Shown: piece by piece, positions 39,008-47,735 of the stretch
Layout of the letters: each line of letters starts with the position of its first letter
How positions within the stretch are numbered: the first letter of the stretch is position 1
NCBI GenBank assembly: GCA_913060815.1
Contig: CAJXSZ010000006.1
Span: 1-64,000, forward strand
Source: an uncultured Sulfitobacter sp.
Lineage (GTDB): Bacteria > Pseudomonadota > Alphaproteobacteria > Rhodobacterales > Rhodobacteraceae
DNA length: 64,000 bases
Direction of reading: 5' to 3'
The notes under the pieces: generated by a model
What the model was told of the DNA's origin: nothing
What the model saw: only the letters and a program-made list of their open reading frames with translations
Databases searched by the model: none
Position numbers and translations under genes: made by a program

Positions 39008-39961
39008 TCAAATTATTGCGAAATCTGGGAAATGTTTGGCAAGGCTTGTGTCAAATGGGAAGCTATCGAGGTGCAAATGCCCTTGTGCCTCAAGCCGTGC
39101 GCGCAGCGCGGGCGTGTCCTCGCAGACTTCGGCAAAGAAGTGGCGCAGCCCTGCCTCGCCTTCTTCGGCGTGTATCATCGCGAAAAGCTCATGCATGGTG
39201 ATGCCGCCTCGTTCGCGGGAGCGGGACGGGCCGAGGTCGGCGCGGTAGGATCCCTCGCGGTGGCGGTAGGCGAAATGTGCGTGCCAGCTTTCCCAATCAG
39301 TGGCGTGAAAGTGGGCGAGGTGGATTTCGGGCATCTCAATGTGCTTGGGATTTGTTTCACCGTTCAGAAACGCGTTGTGAATGCGGAACTTGAGGCCTTT
39401 TATGCCAGTGCGCACGAAAACTTTGCCCGCGATATGGCTCAGAAACCCGCCTTTGAGGTGGTCGCCATAGGTAGGATAGAGCGCTGCGACGGTCTGCTCA
39501 CGCCTTTTGCCTGCGGGGATGAAAGTTTTGAATGCGGCTTCCACCCGTGGATCACCGCCAGCGAGCAGCTCCATCGGCCGCGCACGGGCGCATTGGATGT
39601 TGTCGGGCAGGGCCGCGAGATGTGATGCGATCTGCCCGTCTGCCACGAGAAATTCGTCAACATCCATATGGATCAGCCAGTCCACATCGCGGCTGCGGCG
39701 GTAGGCGCGGGTGGCATTATGGGTTTGGCGCGGCTGATGCATCGGGGGGCGCGTGCCATTGTTGCTCCGCTGCCAATAGTCGTCGTTGCAGTGAATGACG
39801 CGGGTTTTGGGATGCGCCTCAAGCGCCTCTTGGGCCTGCGGGCAAGGGGCATCGAGATAAATGTAGATGCGGCGCGCGCCCAGCTCGAGATGGTAAGAGA
39901 CAAAGCGCAGGATATCGGGCGCATCGGCCTTGATCGTGGCGACGATGCCCCAGCGGGTCAT
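39008..39961 (-). CDS. Glycosyltransferase family 2-like protein
   Basis: A 317-residue protein that starts WGIVATIKADAPDILRFVSYH and contains DVDWLIHMDVDEFLV near residues 92-106, the acidic metal-binding signature of the Glyco_tranf_2_4 (GT2/GT92-like) group. Such enzymes transfer sugars onto surface glycans, but neither donor nor acceptor can be predicted. Its start codon overlaps the prfC stop by one base, so it is coupled to the release factor gene, an unexpected pairing that looks positional only. The low His/Trp-rich C-terminal part (HFHATDWESWHAHFAYRHRE) is unusual but in frame. Confidence 0.8.
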   Translation of the reverse strand: MTRWGIVATIKADAPDILRFVSYHLELGARRIYIYLDAPCPQAQEALEAHPKTRVIHCNDDYWQRSNNGTRPPMHQPRQTHNATRAYRRSRDVDWLIHMDVDEFLVADGQIASHLAALPDNIQCARARPMELLAGGDPRVEAAFKTFIPAGKRREQTVAALYPTYGDHLKGGFLSHIAGKVFVRTGIKGLKFRIHNAFLNGETNPKHIEMPEIHLAHFHATDWESWHAHFAYRHREGSYRADLGPSRSRERGGITMHELFAMIHAEEGEAGLRHFFAEVCEDTPALRARLEAQGHLHLDSFPFDTSLAKHFPDFAII

Positions 39962-41580
39962 CAGACCATCATCTCTTTGGTGGCCGTCAGTTTGATGTCG
40001 GGATAGTCGCGGTCGACGCGGTCAATGTCCCACTGCAGGCGCGTGAGGTAAACGATATCGCCGTCATTGTCGGTGGCGATGTGCTGTTTGTTGGCCTCGG
40101 TGAATTTGTCCACCGCCGCTTTGTCCCCCGCGACCCAGCGGGCGGAGGTGAATTGCGACGGCTCAAAGCGGACGGGAAGGCCGTATTCCAGCTCGATGCG
40201 CGACGCCAGCACTTCGAATTGCAGCTGGCCCACGACGCCCACGACGAAGCCCGAGCCAATGGAGGGCTTGAAGACCTTCGCGGCGCCTTCCTCGGCAAAT
40301 TGCATAAGCGCTTTTTCGAGGTGCTTGGATTTCAGCGGATCGCCTGCGCGCACGCCTTGCAGCAGTTCGGGCGCAAATGAAGGGATGCCTGTGACGCGGA
40401 TCGCCTCGCCCTCGGTCAGCGTGTCGCCGATGCGCAATTGCCCGTGGTTGGGGATGCCGATGATATCGCCTGCCCAAGCTTCCTCTGCCAACTCGCGGTC
40501 AGCGGCAAGGAACATGACGGGGCTGGCCACGGTCATTACCTTTTTGGAGCGCACATGGGTGAGTTTCATGCCCCGCTCGAAATGCCCCGAAGCGAGGCGG
40601 ACAAAGGCCACGCGGTCGCGGTGTTTCGGGTCCATGTTGGCCTGCACCTTGAAGACAAAGCCCGAGACCTTCTTCTCCTCAGGGAGGATTTCGCGGGGTT
40701 GGGCCTTCTGGATTTGAGGCTCTGGACCGAACATGGCGATGCCGTCCATCAGCTCCTTAACGCCGAAGGAATTAATCGCCGAGCCGAACCAGATCGGGGT
40801 GAGGGAGCCTTCGGCCATCAGTTCAGGATCAAGCGGTGGCATCAGCTCGCGCACCATCTCGAGGTCCTCGCGCAGTTTGTCGAGCAGATCGGCGGGGACG
40901 TGTTCGGCGAGTTTGGGATCATCGAGGCCGTTGATCTCGATGCTCTCGGAGACTTTGTTGCGGTCTGCGCGGTCCATCAGTTCAAGGCGGTCGCGCAGAA
41001 TGTCATAGCACCCGACGAAATCGCGGCCCACGCCGATAGGCCAGCTCGCAGGGGTCACGTCGATGGCGAGGTTCTGCTGGATTTCGTCGATAATCTCGAA
41101 GACATCGCGGCTTTCACGGTCCATCTTGTTACAGAACGTCAGGATCGGAAGGTCGCGTAGGCGGCAGACTTCGAACAGCTTCTGTGTCTGGCTTTCCACG
41201 CCCTTGGCCCCGTCGATGACCATAACGGCGGCGTCTACGGCGGTGAGCGTGCGGTAGGTATCTTCGGAGAAATCCGAGTGACCGGGCGTGTCGACCAGAT
41301 TGAAGCGATAGTTGATCTCGCGCCCCTGATAGTCAAACGACATGGCGGAGGCGGAGACAGAGATGCCGCGGTCTTTTTCCATCGCCATAAAGTCGGAGCG
41401 GGTGCGCCGTGCCTCACCCTTGGCGCGGACCTGGCCCGCCATCTGGATCGCACCACCGAAGAGCAGGAATTTTTCCGTCAGCGTGGTTTTGCCCGCATCG
41501 GGGTGGCTGATGATCGCAAAGGTGCGGCGGCGCGCGATTTCCGCAGGCAGATCGGGTCGGTTTGTGTTTGTATCCAGCAT
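39961..41580 (-). CDS. prfC: Peptide chain release factor 3
   Basis: A 539-residue translational GTPase that removes RF1/RF2 from the ribosome after termination. The G1 loop is SHPDAGKTTLTEK, switch II is DTPGHSDFSEDTYR and the G4 motif NKMD is present. The C-terminal part holds VGQLQFEVLASRIELEYG, typical of RF3 against EF-G. I chose the ATG at 41580 (MLDTNTN...), with AGGAA about 12 bases upstream; the frame runs 13 codons further without conservation. Confidence 0.94.
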   Translation of the reverse strand: MLDTNTNRPDLPAEIARRRTFAIISHPDAGKTTLTEKFLLFGGAIQMAGQVRAKGEARRTRSDFMAMEKDRGISVSASAMSFDYQGREINYRFNLVDTPGHSDFSEDTYRTLTAVDAAVMVIDGAKGVESQTQKLFEVCRLRDLPILTFCNKMDRESRDVFEIIDEIQQNLAIDVTPASWPIGVGRDFVGCYDILRDRLELMDRADRNKVSESIEINGLDDPKLAEHVPADLLDKLREDLEMVRELMPPLDPELMAEGSLTPIWFGSAINSFGVKELMDGIAMFGPEPQIQKAQPREILPEEKKVSGFVFKVQANMDPKHRDRVAFVRLASGHFERGMKLTHVRSKKVMTVASPVMFLAADRELAEEAWAGDIIGIPNHGQLRIGDTLTEGEAIRVTGIPSFAPELLQGVRAGDPLKSKHLEKALMQFAEEGAAKVFKPSIGSGFVVGVVGQLQFEVLASRIELEYGLPVRFEPSQFTSARWVAGDKAAVDKFTEANKQHIATDNDGDIVYLTRLQWDIDRVDRDYPDIKLTATKEMMV

Positions 41581-41673
41581 GTTACGGCTCGTTCCTGATC
41601 TGGTTTGGCTGCGCTCCACCGTAGAGGTATGCGCTTTGCCCCTTTCATAGCCTAGATGCAGGTCAGTGCAAGC

Positions 41674-42684
41674 CTAGCGGCCAGAGGCTTTCTTGAGCAT
41701 GGCGGCGGCGTCGGCGCGTCTTAGCAGGCCTTCAGGCGCGTCGAGCCCTGCGTGGGGCAGATCGGAGTGACCCTTCACATGACTCCCTAGGCTCTGGGCC
41801 AGATCGGCAGGCAGGATAGGGCGGGTGCGACTGGTGATCAGCATGCTTTCTGCGGCGATGCCTTCGGCATAGATGATCTGGTGGCTGTCAAAGAGAAGCT
41901 GGAAGTAGTCTACAAAACCGCCCTCCGACCTTCTGACCGTGTCACCGTTCACAAGGTGGCGCGCCTTGACCAACAGCTCTGCGCGGCCCGCGCCCAGCTC
42001 GTCTGTGCGTTGGTAGATGAACAGGCGGTGATCGGGGCTAACCAGCAGATCGGCAGTGTTATTGAGCGTGCCTGCGGTGATTTTGATGGGCGCGAACTCT
42101 CCCACAGCGCGTGTTGTCGTGGTGCCGATCCAGCGCAGGGTTTGCACGCCATCGTCACGTGTCAGGATGCGGTCGCCAACAACCAGCTCTTCCACAGGGC
42201 GCTGTGCGCCCGAGGCCATTGTGATGTGGGTGCCGCGGGTAAAGCTGACACAGGCGACTTGGGCGAATTTTGTATGTGCACTGTCGCGGTCAATGCCTAC
42301 CAGGCGATACTCGGCTTTGGGGGACATGGCGCTGAATGGCAGCAGATAGGTTTGGACGACGCCCCCGTCGGCATCGACCTCGACCAGCAGTAGGGCATCC
42401 GCAGTGGTGCCATTGGGCAGCATGAAGGTCAGCGTGCTGTCGAGATGCACCGTTCCGCCAGGGGTGCCGATCTTGGTGTCGTTGCCGATGGCAAAAGGCG
42501 CGTCGTCATGGGCGACCAGTGACAGGCGCGCAGGCTCGGCTCCGAAATCAAGCTCGTAAACATCGTCAAGGATCAGCTCGCTGGCAAAAGAAATAACATC
42601 CCCCATGTTTGCCCCGTCTGTCGCGCGAATCTGGTCGGCGGCATAGACGGGCACGCTTTGGGAAGAGAGGGAGCCTGTGGACAT
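41674..42684 (-). CDS. Hint-domain (hedgehog/intein-type) protein
   Basis: A 336-residue protein whose middle part is a Hint domain of the Hint_2 type. C145 in CVSFTRGTHITMASG starts the module and is the expected nucleophile for self-cleavage; VEELVVGDRILTRDDGVQTLRWIG and SPDHRLFI follow. In relatives common in Roseobacter genomes the domain is often attached to secreted or calcium-binding proteins; here residues 1-144 lack any recognised domain and no signal peptide is visible. The ATG at 42684 was picked from an AAGG upstream. Whether it self-processes is unknown. Confidence 0.82.
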   Translation of the reverse strand: MSTGSLSSQSVPVYAADQIRATDGANMGDVISFASELILDDVYELDFGAEPARLSLVAHDDAPFAIGNDTKIGTPGGTVHLDSTLTFMLPNGTTADALLLVEVDADGGVVQTYLLPFSAMSPKAEYRLVGIDRDSAHTKFAQVACVSFTRGTHITMASGAQRPVEELVVGDRILTRDDGVQTLRWIGTTTTRAVGEFAPIKITAGTLNNTADLLVSPDHRLFIYQRTDELGAGRAELLVKARHLVNGDTVRRSEGGFVDYFQLLFDSHQIIYAEGIAAESMLITSRTRPILPADLAQSLGSHVKGHSDLPHAGLDAPEGLLRRADAAAMLKKASGR

Positions 42685-42823
42685 CTGTGGGGCCTTTTCT
42701 GGACTTCTTTTTCGGACGGCTACCCTAGGATTATGGCAAGTTGCGGTCAATGGAGGGGTGTTTTGCTGGCGTGTCGCTGCGGGCTGCGCTAGCACTGCGA
42801 AAACAGCATGGGAGAGAGAGACG

Positions 42824-43603
42824 ATGGATTTAGGGATCAAAGGCAAGAAAGCACTGGTGTGTGCCTCCTCAAAAGGGCTTGGCCTTGGTTGCGCCGAGCA
42901 TCTGGCGGCTGCGGGTGTGGACCTTATCATGAACGCACGCGGAGCCGAAGCGCTGGAAGCTGAAGCGGCGCGTTTGCGCGAGACCTACGGCGTTGAGGTC
43001 ACAACAGTTGCGGCAGATGTGGCAACTGAAGAGGGGCAGGCCGCAGTGATCAAAGCCGCACAAGGCGTTGATATCTTGGTTAATAACGCAGGTGGCCCCC
43101 CTCCGGGCATGTGGAGCGATTGGGACCGCGACGATTTCATTGCCGCGCTTGATGCCAACATGCTGGCGCCGATTGCCCTGATCAAAGCGTTGATCCCTGA
43201 CATGATGGACCGTGGCTGGGGCCGCGTGGTCAATATCACCTCGCAATCCGTTCGCGCGCCCATTGGCGTGCTGGGTCTGAGCAATGCGGCACGGACGGGT
43301 CTGACCGGCTATGTTGCAGGTACGTCGCGTCAGGTGGCGGGCAAGGGGGTTACGATCAACAATCTGCTCCCCGGCATTCACGCGACCGACCGCGCAGATG
43401 CGCTTGATGGTGCGGTCGTGGCACAGCGCAATATCTCGCTGGATCAGGCGCGAGAAGAGCGTTCCGCCACGATCCCTGCGGGGCGCTATGGCACCCGCGA
43501 CGAGTTCGGCGCGGCCTGTGCCTTCCTGTGCTCGACCCATGCGGGTTTCATTGTCGGGCAGTCTATCCTGCTTGATGGTGGTGCGACCAACATCACGATG
43601 TAG
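42824..43603 (+). CDS. Short-chain dehydrogenase/reductase family protein with altered active site
   Basis: A 259-residue Rossmann-fold SDR. The cofactor loop is CASSKGLGLGCAEHL near residues 13-27, NNAGG is in place, and the C-terminus has the SDR segment GQSILLDGGATNITM. The Ser of the catalytic set may be in NITSQS. Where YxxxK should follow, the sequence reads LGLSNAARTGL, with Ser for Tyr and Arg for Lys, so classical reductase catalysis looks lost. GGAGAGAGAG precedes the start. The function is unknown; it may bind a nucleotide without acting as a reductase, or use different residues. Confidence 0.85.
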   Translation: MDLGIKGKKALVCASSKGLGLGCAEHLAAAGVDLIMNARGAEALEAEAARLRETYGVEVTTVAADVATEEGQAAVIKAAQGVDILVNNAGGPPPGMWSDWDRDDFIAALDANMLAPIALIKALIPDMMDRGWGRVVNITSQSVRAPIGVLGLSNAARTGLTGYVAGTSRQVAGKGVTINNLLPGIHATDRADALDGAVVAQRNISLDQAREERSATIPAGRYGTRDEFGAACAFLCSTHAGFIVGQSILLDGGATNITM

Positions 43604-43707
43604 GCCGACACAAGCGTTCACGATTGCGTGCTCGCGCCGTTTCAGCTTGGCCTTGGAGCGGCGCGTGGCATAGCTGGACGTGATTGTTCTACTTTTGAGG
43701 TCTGCCT

Positions 43708-45063
43708 ATGTCGCCCGTTGTTTTGATCGCCGTTTTCGGTGCAATTCTGCTTGTCTCGATCCTTGCCGCGCCGCGCAGTGCGACCGTCGAAGGGTTCTTT
43801 GGCGGCCAAGGGGCGCAAGGGCGGGCTCCGGGGCTGTGGGTGCTTGTCCTTAGCCAAGTGACCACGTGGATTTTCGCGCGCAGCCTGATGAATGCAGCGA
43901 TCCTCGGCTATTACTACGGAATGGCGGGCACGCTGGCTTATGCAGCCTATTACGGCTCATTTCTCACGGGCGGCTTAATCGTAGGGCGTCTGCGCGAAGG
44001 CGGTGCCGTGTCGGTTCAGGACTGGATCGGGGCGCGCTTTGGCAGCGCGGGAAACGGGTGCTATAACTTCGTCATCGCCCTAAGGCTCTTGTCCGAAGTC
44101 TTTGCCAACCTTGTCGTCGTAGGCTTGATTTTCAACGCCGTGCTGGAGGGCAGCGGCACAACGGCGATCTGGATCGTGGCGGTGCTGGGGCTGGCCTATT
44201 CGGCGTGGGGCGGGCTGTCTGCGGCGCTGCGCACAGATGTCTTGCAAATGGTAATTTTTCTGGTGGTTTTCGGTGTGGCTTTTGTCGCGCTGGCCGTCGC
44301 GCCTGATTTCGATCTGGGCGCGGTGATCACTGCACAGGGCACGGCTGGCAGCTATAACGGTTGGGTGTTGCTGGCGGTAGCCGCGTTGCAGGTGTTCTCC
44401 TATCCCGCCCATGATCCGGTGATGATGGACCGCGGATTTATCGCCGACCGTGCCACCACACGCGCTTCTTTTCTGCACGCCTTCTGGATCAGTACGCTGT
44501 GCATCATCGGTTTCGGATTTTTTGGCATTCAGGCGGGGCTGTTGGGTGCTGAGTACGAGGGGCAACTCATTGGCACATGGGCCGCGATGTTCCCGTCCTG
44601 GGTGTTTGGCCTGCTGATGATCTCGTTGCTGGTCTCCGCGCTCAGCACGCTCGATTCGGCGCTATCCTCGGCCTCGCGTCTGGTGGTGGAGGAGGGCGGT
44701 CTGCCGCGCACTCTTGCGTCCGGACGGATTGTGATGGTGGTGTTCATGCTGGCGGGCACGCTGCTGACGCTGCTGGGCAATGCCACATTGTTTGATGCGG
44801 TCGCTGTGAGTGGCACCGCCTCGATGTTTCTGACACCTGTGTTGGTGGTGGGGCTCGTGATGGGGCGCCAGATCGCAGTTTGGGCCTATCTTGTGGCGTT
44901 TGGGGCGGCGATGCTGGGTGCATTCATTTACTTCGCGCGCAGTTGGGACATTGTAACGCCGTGGCTGATGGAAGGGCACAAATACGAGCAATTGTTGCTC
45001 ATCTGTGTCTGCGTTCTTGTCACAGGGTTTGCGGCGGTGCTTGCAGGTGCGCGGCAGCGCTGA
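43708..45063 (+). CDS. Sodium:solute symporter family transporter
   Basis: A 451-residue inner-membrane protein with about 12-13 helices of the SSS family (LeuT fold). The helix-1 region contains TTWIFARSLMNAAILG, and the sodium-site helix shows SLLVSALSTLDSALSSAS with its Ser-rich signature. SSS members import solutes (sugars, amino acids, organic acids) with sodium, consistent with a marine bacterium; the substrate cannot be told. GAGG lies upstream of the ATG. It is followed by an ABC ATPase gene 39 bases downstream. Confidence 0.86.
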   Translation: MSPVVLIAVFGAILLVSILAAPRSATVEGFFGGQGAQGRAPGLWVLVLSQVTTWIFARSLMNAAILGYYYGMAGTLAYAAYYGSFLTGGLIVGRLREGGAVSVQDWIGARFGSAGNGCYNFVIALRLLSEVFANLVVVGLIFNAVLEGSGTTAIWIVAVLGLAYSAWGGLSAALRTDVLQMVIFLVVFGVAFVALAVAPDFDLGAVITAQGTAGSYNGWVLLAVAALQVFSYPAHDPVMMDRGFIADRATTRASFLHAFWISTLCIIGFGFFGIQAGLLGAEYEGQLIGTWAAMFPSWVFGLLMISLLVSALSTLDSALSSASRLVVEEGGLPRTLASGRIVMVVFMLAGTLLTLLGNATLFDAVAVSGTASMFLTPVLVVGLVMGRQIAVWAYLVAFGAAMLGAFIYFARSWDIVTPWLMEGHKYEQLLLICVCVLVTGFAAVLAGARQR

Positions 45064-45070
45064 TAGCTGC

Positions 45071-45093
45071 TATCCGACAGAAATGATCGGATA
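45071..45093. promoter_or_regulatory. Inverted repeat before the ABC ATPase gene
   Basis: TATCCGA-N9-TCGGATA is a perfect 7-base inverted repeat ending nine bases before the ATG at 45103. No ordinary Shine-Dalgarno is visible between it and the start. It could be an operator or an mRNA hairpin influencing initiation. Confidence 0.5.
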
Positions 45094-45102
45094 ATACCGC
45101 CC

Positions 45103-46188
45103 ATGCAAGACGAAATCCCGCGTTTGGAAATCCGCAATCTGCGCCGCAGCTTCGAAGAGCGTGCGGTGGTGGATGATGTCTCGCTCAAGATCATGCCGGG
45201 GCAGGTCACGTGTTTGCTGGGGCCGTCGGGCTGTGGCAAATCCACGACCCTGCGCATGATTGCCGGAGTGGAGATGCAGGACAGCGGGACGATCCATGTG
45301 GACGGCAATCTGATCTGCGACACGGTGTTTCGCATTCCGCCCGAGCGGCGCGAGATCGGTCTGATGTTTCAGGATTTTGCCCTGTTTCCGCATCTGAGTG
45401 TGGCCGACAATGTGGGCTACGGCCTGAAGGGCAGCAAGGCGAGCAAACGTGCGCGCATTGAAGAACTGCTCGCGCGGGTAGATTTGCTGCGCTTTATTGA
45501 CGGCTATCCGCACCAGTTGTCGGGCGGCGAGCAGCAGCGCGTGGCGCTGGCCCGTGCGCTGGCCCCGCGTCCTCGGATCATGCTCATGGACGAGCCGTTC
45601 AGCGGCCTCGATAACCGCCTGCGCGACGGCATCCGTGACGAAACGCTGAGCATCCTTAAGGAAGAAGACACCGCCGTTTTGCTGGTCACACACGAGCCTG
45701 ACGAAGCGATGCGCATGGCTGACGAAATCGCGTTGATGCGCGACGGCAAAATTGTGCAGCAGGGCGCGCCCTATAACGTCTATACCCGTCCCATTGACCG
45801 TGCGGCGGTCTCGTTCTTCTCGGATGCCAATGTGGTGCGGGCCAAGGTTGAGGGGGCGCTGGCGCAGACGGCGTTCGGGCGCTTTCTGGCACCGGGCTAT
45901 CCCGACGGCACGGCAGTAGATATCGTGTTTCGCCCACAGCATGTGCGCATTGATTTTGATCGCGCGGGCAAGGGGCCACTGCCCACTGCCGCGGATGGCA
46001 CCCCTGCGCGTGCCGTGGTGCAGCGCGCTCGGTTCATGGGCAACGAGAGCCTTGTGGAGTTCCGCATGGACCATGATGGCACCGTGATCAAAGCCACCGT
46101 GCCAAACGTCTTTATGCCTGCGGCGGGGACGGTGATGTGGCTCACGATCCGGCGCGACAAATGTTTCGTTTTCGAGGTGGAGGAGTAG
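45103..46188 (+). CDS. ABC transporter ATP-binding protein (FbpC/PotA-type)
   Basis: A 361-residue ATPase. Walker A is GPSGCGKST, the Q-loop lies in GLMFQDFALFPHLSVADN, the signature is QLSGGEQQRVALARAL, Walker B is IMLMDEPFSGLD and the H-loop is LLVTHEP. A C-terminal TOBE-type regulatory region (residues about 245-361) puts it in the group serving ferric iron, polyamine, sulfate or sugar importers. No permease or binding-protein gene lies beside it, so its partners must be elsewhere. It is followed by two Lin0512-family genes five bases downstream. Confidence 0.9.
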   Translation: MQDEIPRLEIRNLRRSFEERAVVDDVSLKIMPGQVTCLLGPSGCGKSTTLRMIAGVEMQDSGTIHVDGNLICDTVFRIPPERREIGLMFQDFALFPHLSVADNVGYGLKGSKASKRARIEELLARVDLLRFIDGYPHQLSGGEQQRVALARALAPRPRIMLMDEPFSGLDNRLRDGIRDETLSILKEEDTAVLLVTHEPDEAMRMADEIALMRDGKIVQQGAPYNVYTRPIDRAAVSFFSDANVVRAKVEGALAQTAFGRFLAPGYPDGTAVDIVFRPQHVRIDFDRAGKGPLPTAADGTPARAVVQRARFMGNESLVEFRMDHDGTVIKATVPNVFMPAAGTVMWLTIRRDKCFVFEVEE

Positions 46189-46193
46189 GGCCG

Positions 46194-46544
46194 ATGCAAA
46201 AGCTGCTAGTGGAATTCGGGATGGGGACATCCCTGCGGCGCGGGGATTATACCCAAGCCGCAGAGCGTGCGGTGCGCGATGCGCTGTGGCATAACTCCAT
46301 CAATCTGGCAGAGCTGTTCGGCTTTGATAAATCTGACATGCGCATCACCTTGGATGTCGGTGTGCAGCAGCCTGATCAGGTTGATGCGGATGTTTTGCGC
46401 GCGGTGTTTCCTTATGGCCATGTGACGGTGAATGTCACCAAGGGCGGGCTGGATGTGCCGCGTCCCGAGGGGGAGGGCAATCCGACCGTGATGGCCAATG
46501 TGGCCCTGTCCGTGGGGTTCGAGATGGAGCGTGCCAATGTCTGA
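46194..46544 (+). CDS. Lin0512-family conserved hypothetical protein, copy 1
   Basis: A 116-residue protein of the Lin0512 family (TIGR02058-type, function unknown). The start LLVEFGMGTSLRRGDYTQAAERAVRDAL, outlined here by its FGMGTSLRG-D-Y core, is the family hallmark; the middle has a VTLDVGVQQPDQVD-like strand and the end VMANVALSVGFE. It starts five bases after the ABC ATPase stop and overlaps the second copy by eight bases. The pair probably works together. Confidence 0.82.
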   Translation: MQKLLVEFGMGTSLRRGDYTQAAERAVRDALWHNSINLAELFGFDKSDMRITLDVGVQQPDQVDADVLRAVFPYGHVTVNVTKGGLDVPRPEGEGNPTVMANVALSVGFEMERANV

Positions 46545-46905
46545 TAAACAAAACGAACAGCGCGTGATCATCGAGATGGGCATGGGCAACGACCTGCACG
46601 GGATGGACTATACCAAGGCCGCAAAACGCGCGATAGAGGATGCGTTTCGCCATTCCTCGCTGCCGCTCTTTGGTGTGCTGGAGCTGCCGCATGATGCGAT
46701 GCGGGTTCAGGTGACGGTCGCGGTTCAGGAGCCTGACGCGCTGGATCTCGACGCGCTGCGCGCGGTCTTGCCACGTGGGCGGGCCGAAGTGAACGCCGTG
46801 CATGGTGGGCTGAATGTTGCGTCAAATGGCGTAACGATTGTGATCGCCCAAGCCAGTGTCGAGGCGTTCTTGCCGCCGCAGAGCGGTTGGACGCTCACGG
46901 GGTAA
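46537..46905 (+). CDS. Lin0512-family conserved hypothetical protein, copy 2
   Basis: A 122-residue second member, with EMGMGNDLHGMDYTKAAKRA near residues 13-32 and IVIAQASVEAF near the end, parallel to the first copy. The two align along their whole length but have clearly diverged. It overlaps the first copy by eight bases and its 3' end overlaps the opposing WYL regulator gene by 11 bases. No catalytic residues can be proposed from sequence. Confidence 0.82.
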   Translation: MSDKQNEQRVIIEMGMGNDLHGMDYTKAAKRAIEDAFRHSSLPLFGVLELPHDAMRVQVTVAVQEPDALDLDALRAVLPRGRAEVNAVHGGLNVASNGVTIVIAQASVEAFLPPQSGWTLTG

Positions 46906-47560
46906 AATCGGCAAGGGATTTGCCTGCCTCGTCCGTGAACAGCTCTGGCAAAGCTTCTGATGTGTTGATGAGATCGAGGCGGAATACTGCATGGGCGTTG
47001 GTGTTTTCGCACCACGCGGTGAGTGTCCAGACGCGGCTCCAGTACTCAAGCAGCAGGGGCCGGATCACGGGTGATGTGACGCTGCCGTCTGCGCCCGTGT
47101 AGGTGATCCGCAGCTTTTGACGTGCTTGGATCGCGGCGCGCAGCGTGGGCATTTGCGCCAGCCCCCGTGCGGCATTGGCAAAGGGCGAAGCGGTGAATTT
47201 CCATGCGTCCGCCTCGGAGGGTGCCGATTGCGGGAGCACTGCGTCAATCTTGTCGGCCAGCGTGCTGGCTGCAGATTTGAGCGCGGGGTCGGCGACTTCG
47301 GCTGCAATGGCCAGCCCCAGATTAAGCGCCTCCAACTCGGCGTCGGTTAGGGTGAGGGGGGGCAGGGTTGTGACAGGCGCCAAGCGGTAGCCCCTGCCGC
47401 GGGTGCCCTCAATCGGGACGCCAGACCCTACAAGCGTATCCATATCACGGTAGAGCGTGCGCAGGCTCACGCCCGTGCGGTCGGCGAGCTGATGTGCGGT
47501 GTGCAGCGCACCGCCGCGCAGGATTTGCAGAATGTCAAAGAGGCGGTCAGCACGGGTCAT
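46895..47560 (-). CDS. HTH-WYL transcriptional regulator (YafY type)
   Basis: A 221-residue regulator. Residues 1-60 form an HTH_11-type DNA-binding domain (LFDILQILRGGALHTAHQLA and GVSLRTLYRDMDTL). The second half is a WYL-like ligand domain, with KLRITYTGADGSVTSPVIRP and LLEYWSRVWTLTAWCE in place of the WYL core. It is oriented away from tatA, and an inverted repeat lies immediately before its own start codon, which suggests autoregulation. The target genes are unknown. Confidence 0.88.
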   Translation of the reverse strand: MTRADRLFDILQILRGGALHTAHQLADRTGVSLRTLYRDMDTLVGSGVPIEGTRGRGYRLAPVTTLPPLTLTDAELEALNLGLAIAAEVADPALKSAASTLADKIDAVLPQSAPSEADAWKFTASPFANAARGLAQMPTLRAAIQARQKLRITYTGADGSVTSPVIRPLLLEYWSRVWTLTAWCENTNAHAVFRLDLINTSEALPELFTDEAGKSLADFTP

Positions 47561-47562
47561 GC

Positions 47563-47584
47563 AACTGCCATAAACCTGTCAGTT
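47563..47584. promoter_or_regulatory. Probable operator of the WYL regulator
   Basis: AACTGCCA-TAAACC-TGTCAGTT is an 8-base inverted repeat with one mismatch and a 6-base spacer, two bases from the regulator's start codon at 47560. The CTGTCAGTT half-site resembles binding sites of YafY-type HTH-WYL regulators. Autoregulation is the simplest reading. Confidence 0.5.
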
Positions 47585-47735
47585 GTATCATGCAAGCGGG
47601 ATCGCGGGGCAGAAAATGCCAAAATGCGCGGCGCGATACCCGCGTGAAGCTTTTTTGCAGTGCAGCAAATTTGCTATGAAACAGGGGAAGGCAGGCTTGA
47701 GTTGGCCTGCGCAGTCGTTTCATAGGAGAAGAGAC

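Noticed and set aside
42685..42823. Promoter pairs between the Hint gene and the SDR gene
   Set aside because: TTGACC occurs on the minus strand but no -10 lies at a workable distance; nothing convincing on the plus strand.
47652..47680. Possible tatA promoter (T-rich -35 and TATGAA -10)
   Set aside because: The better -35 match (TTGCAG at 47655) gives a 14-base spacer, which is too short, and the alternative hexamer is poor.
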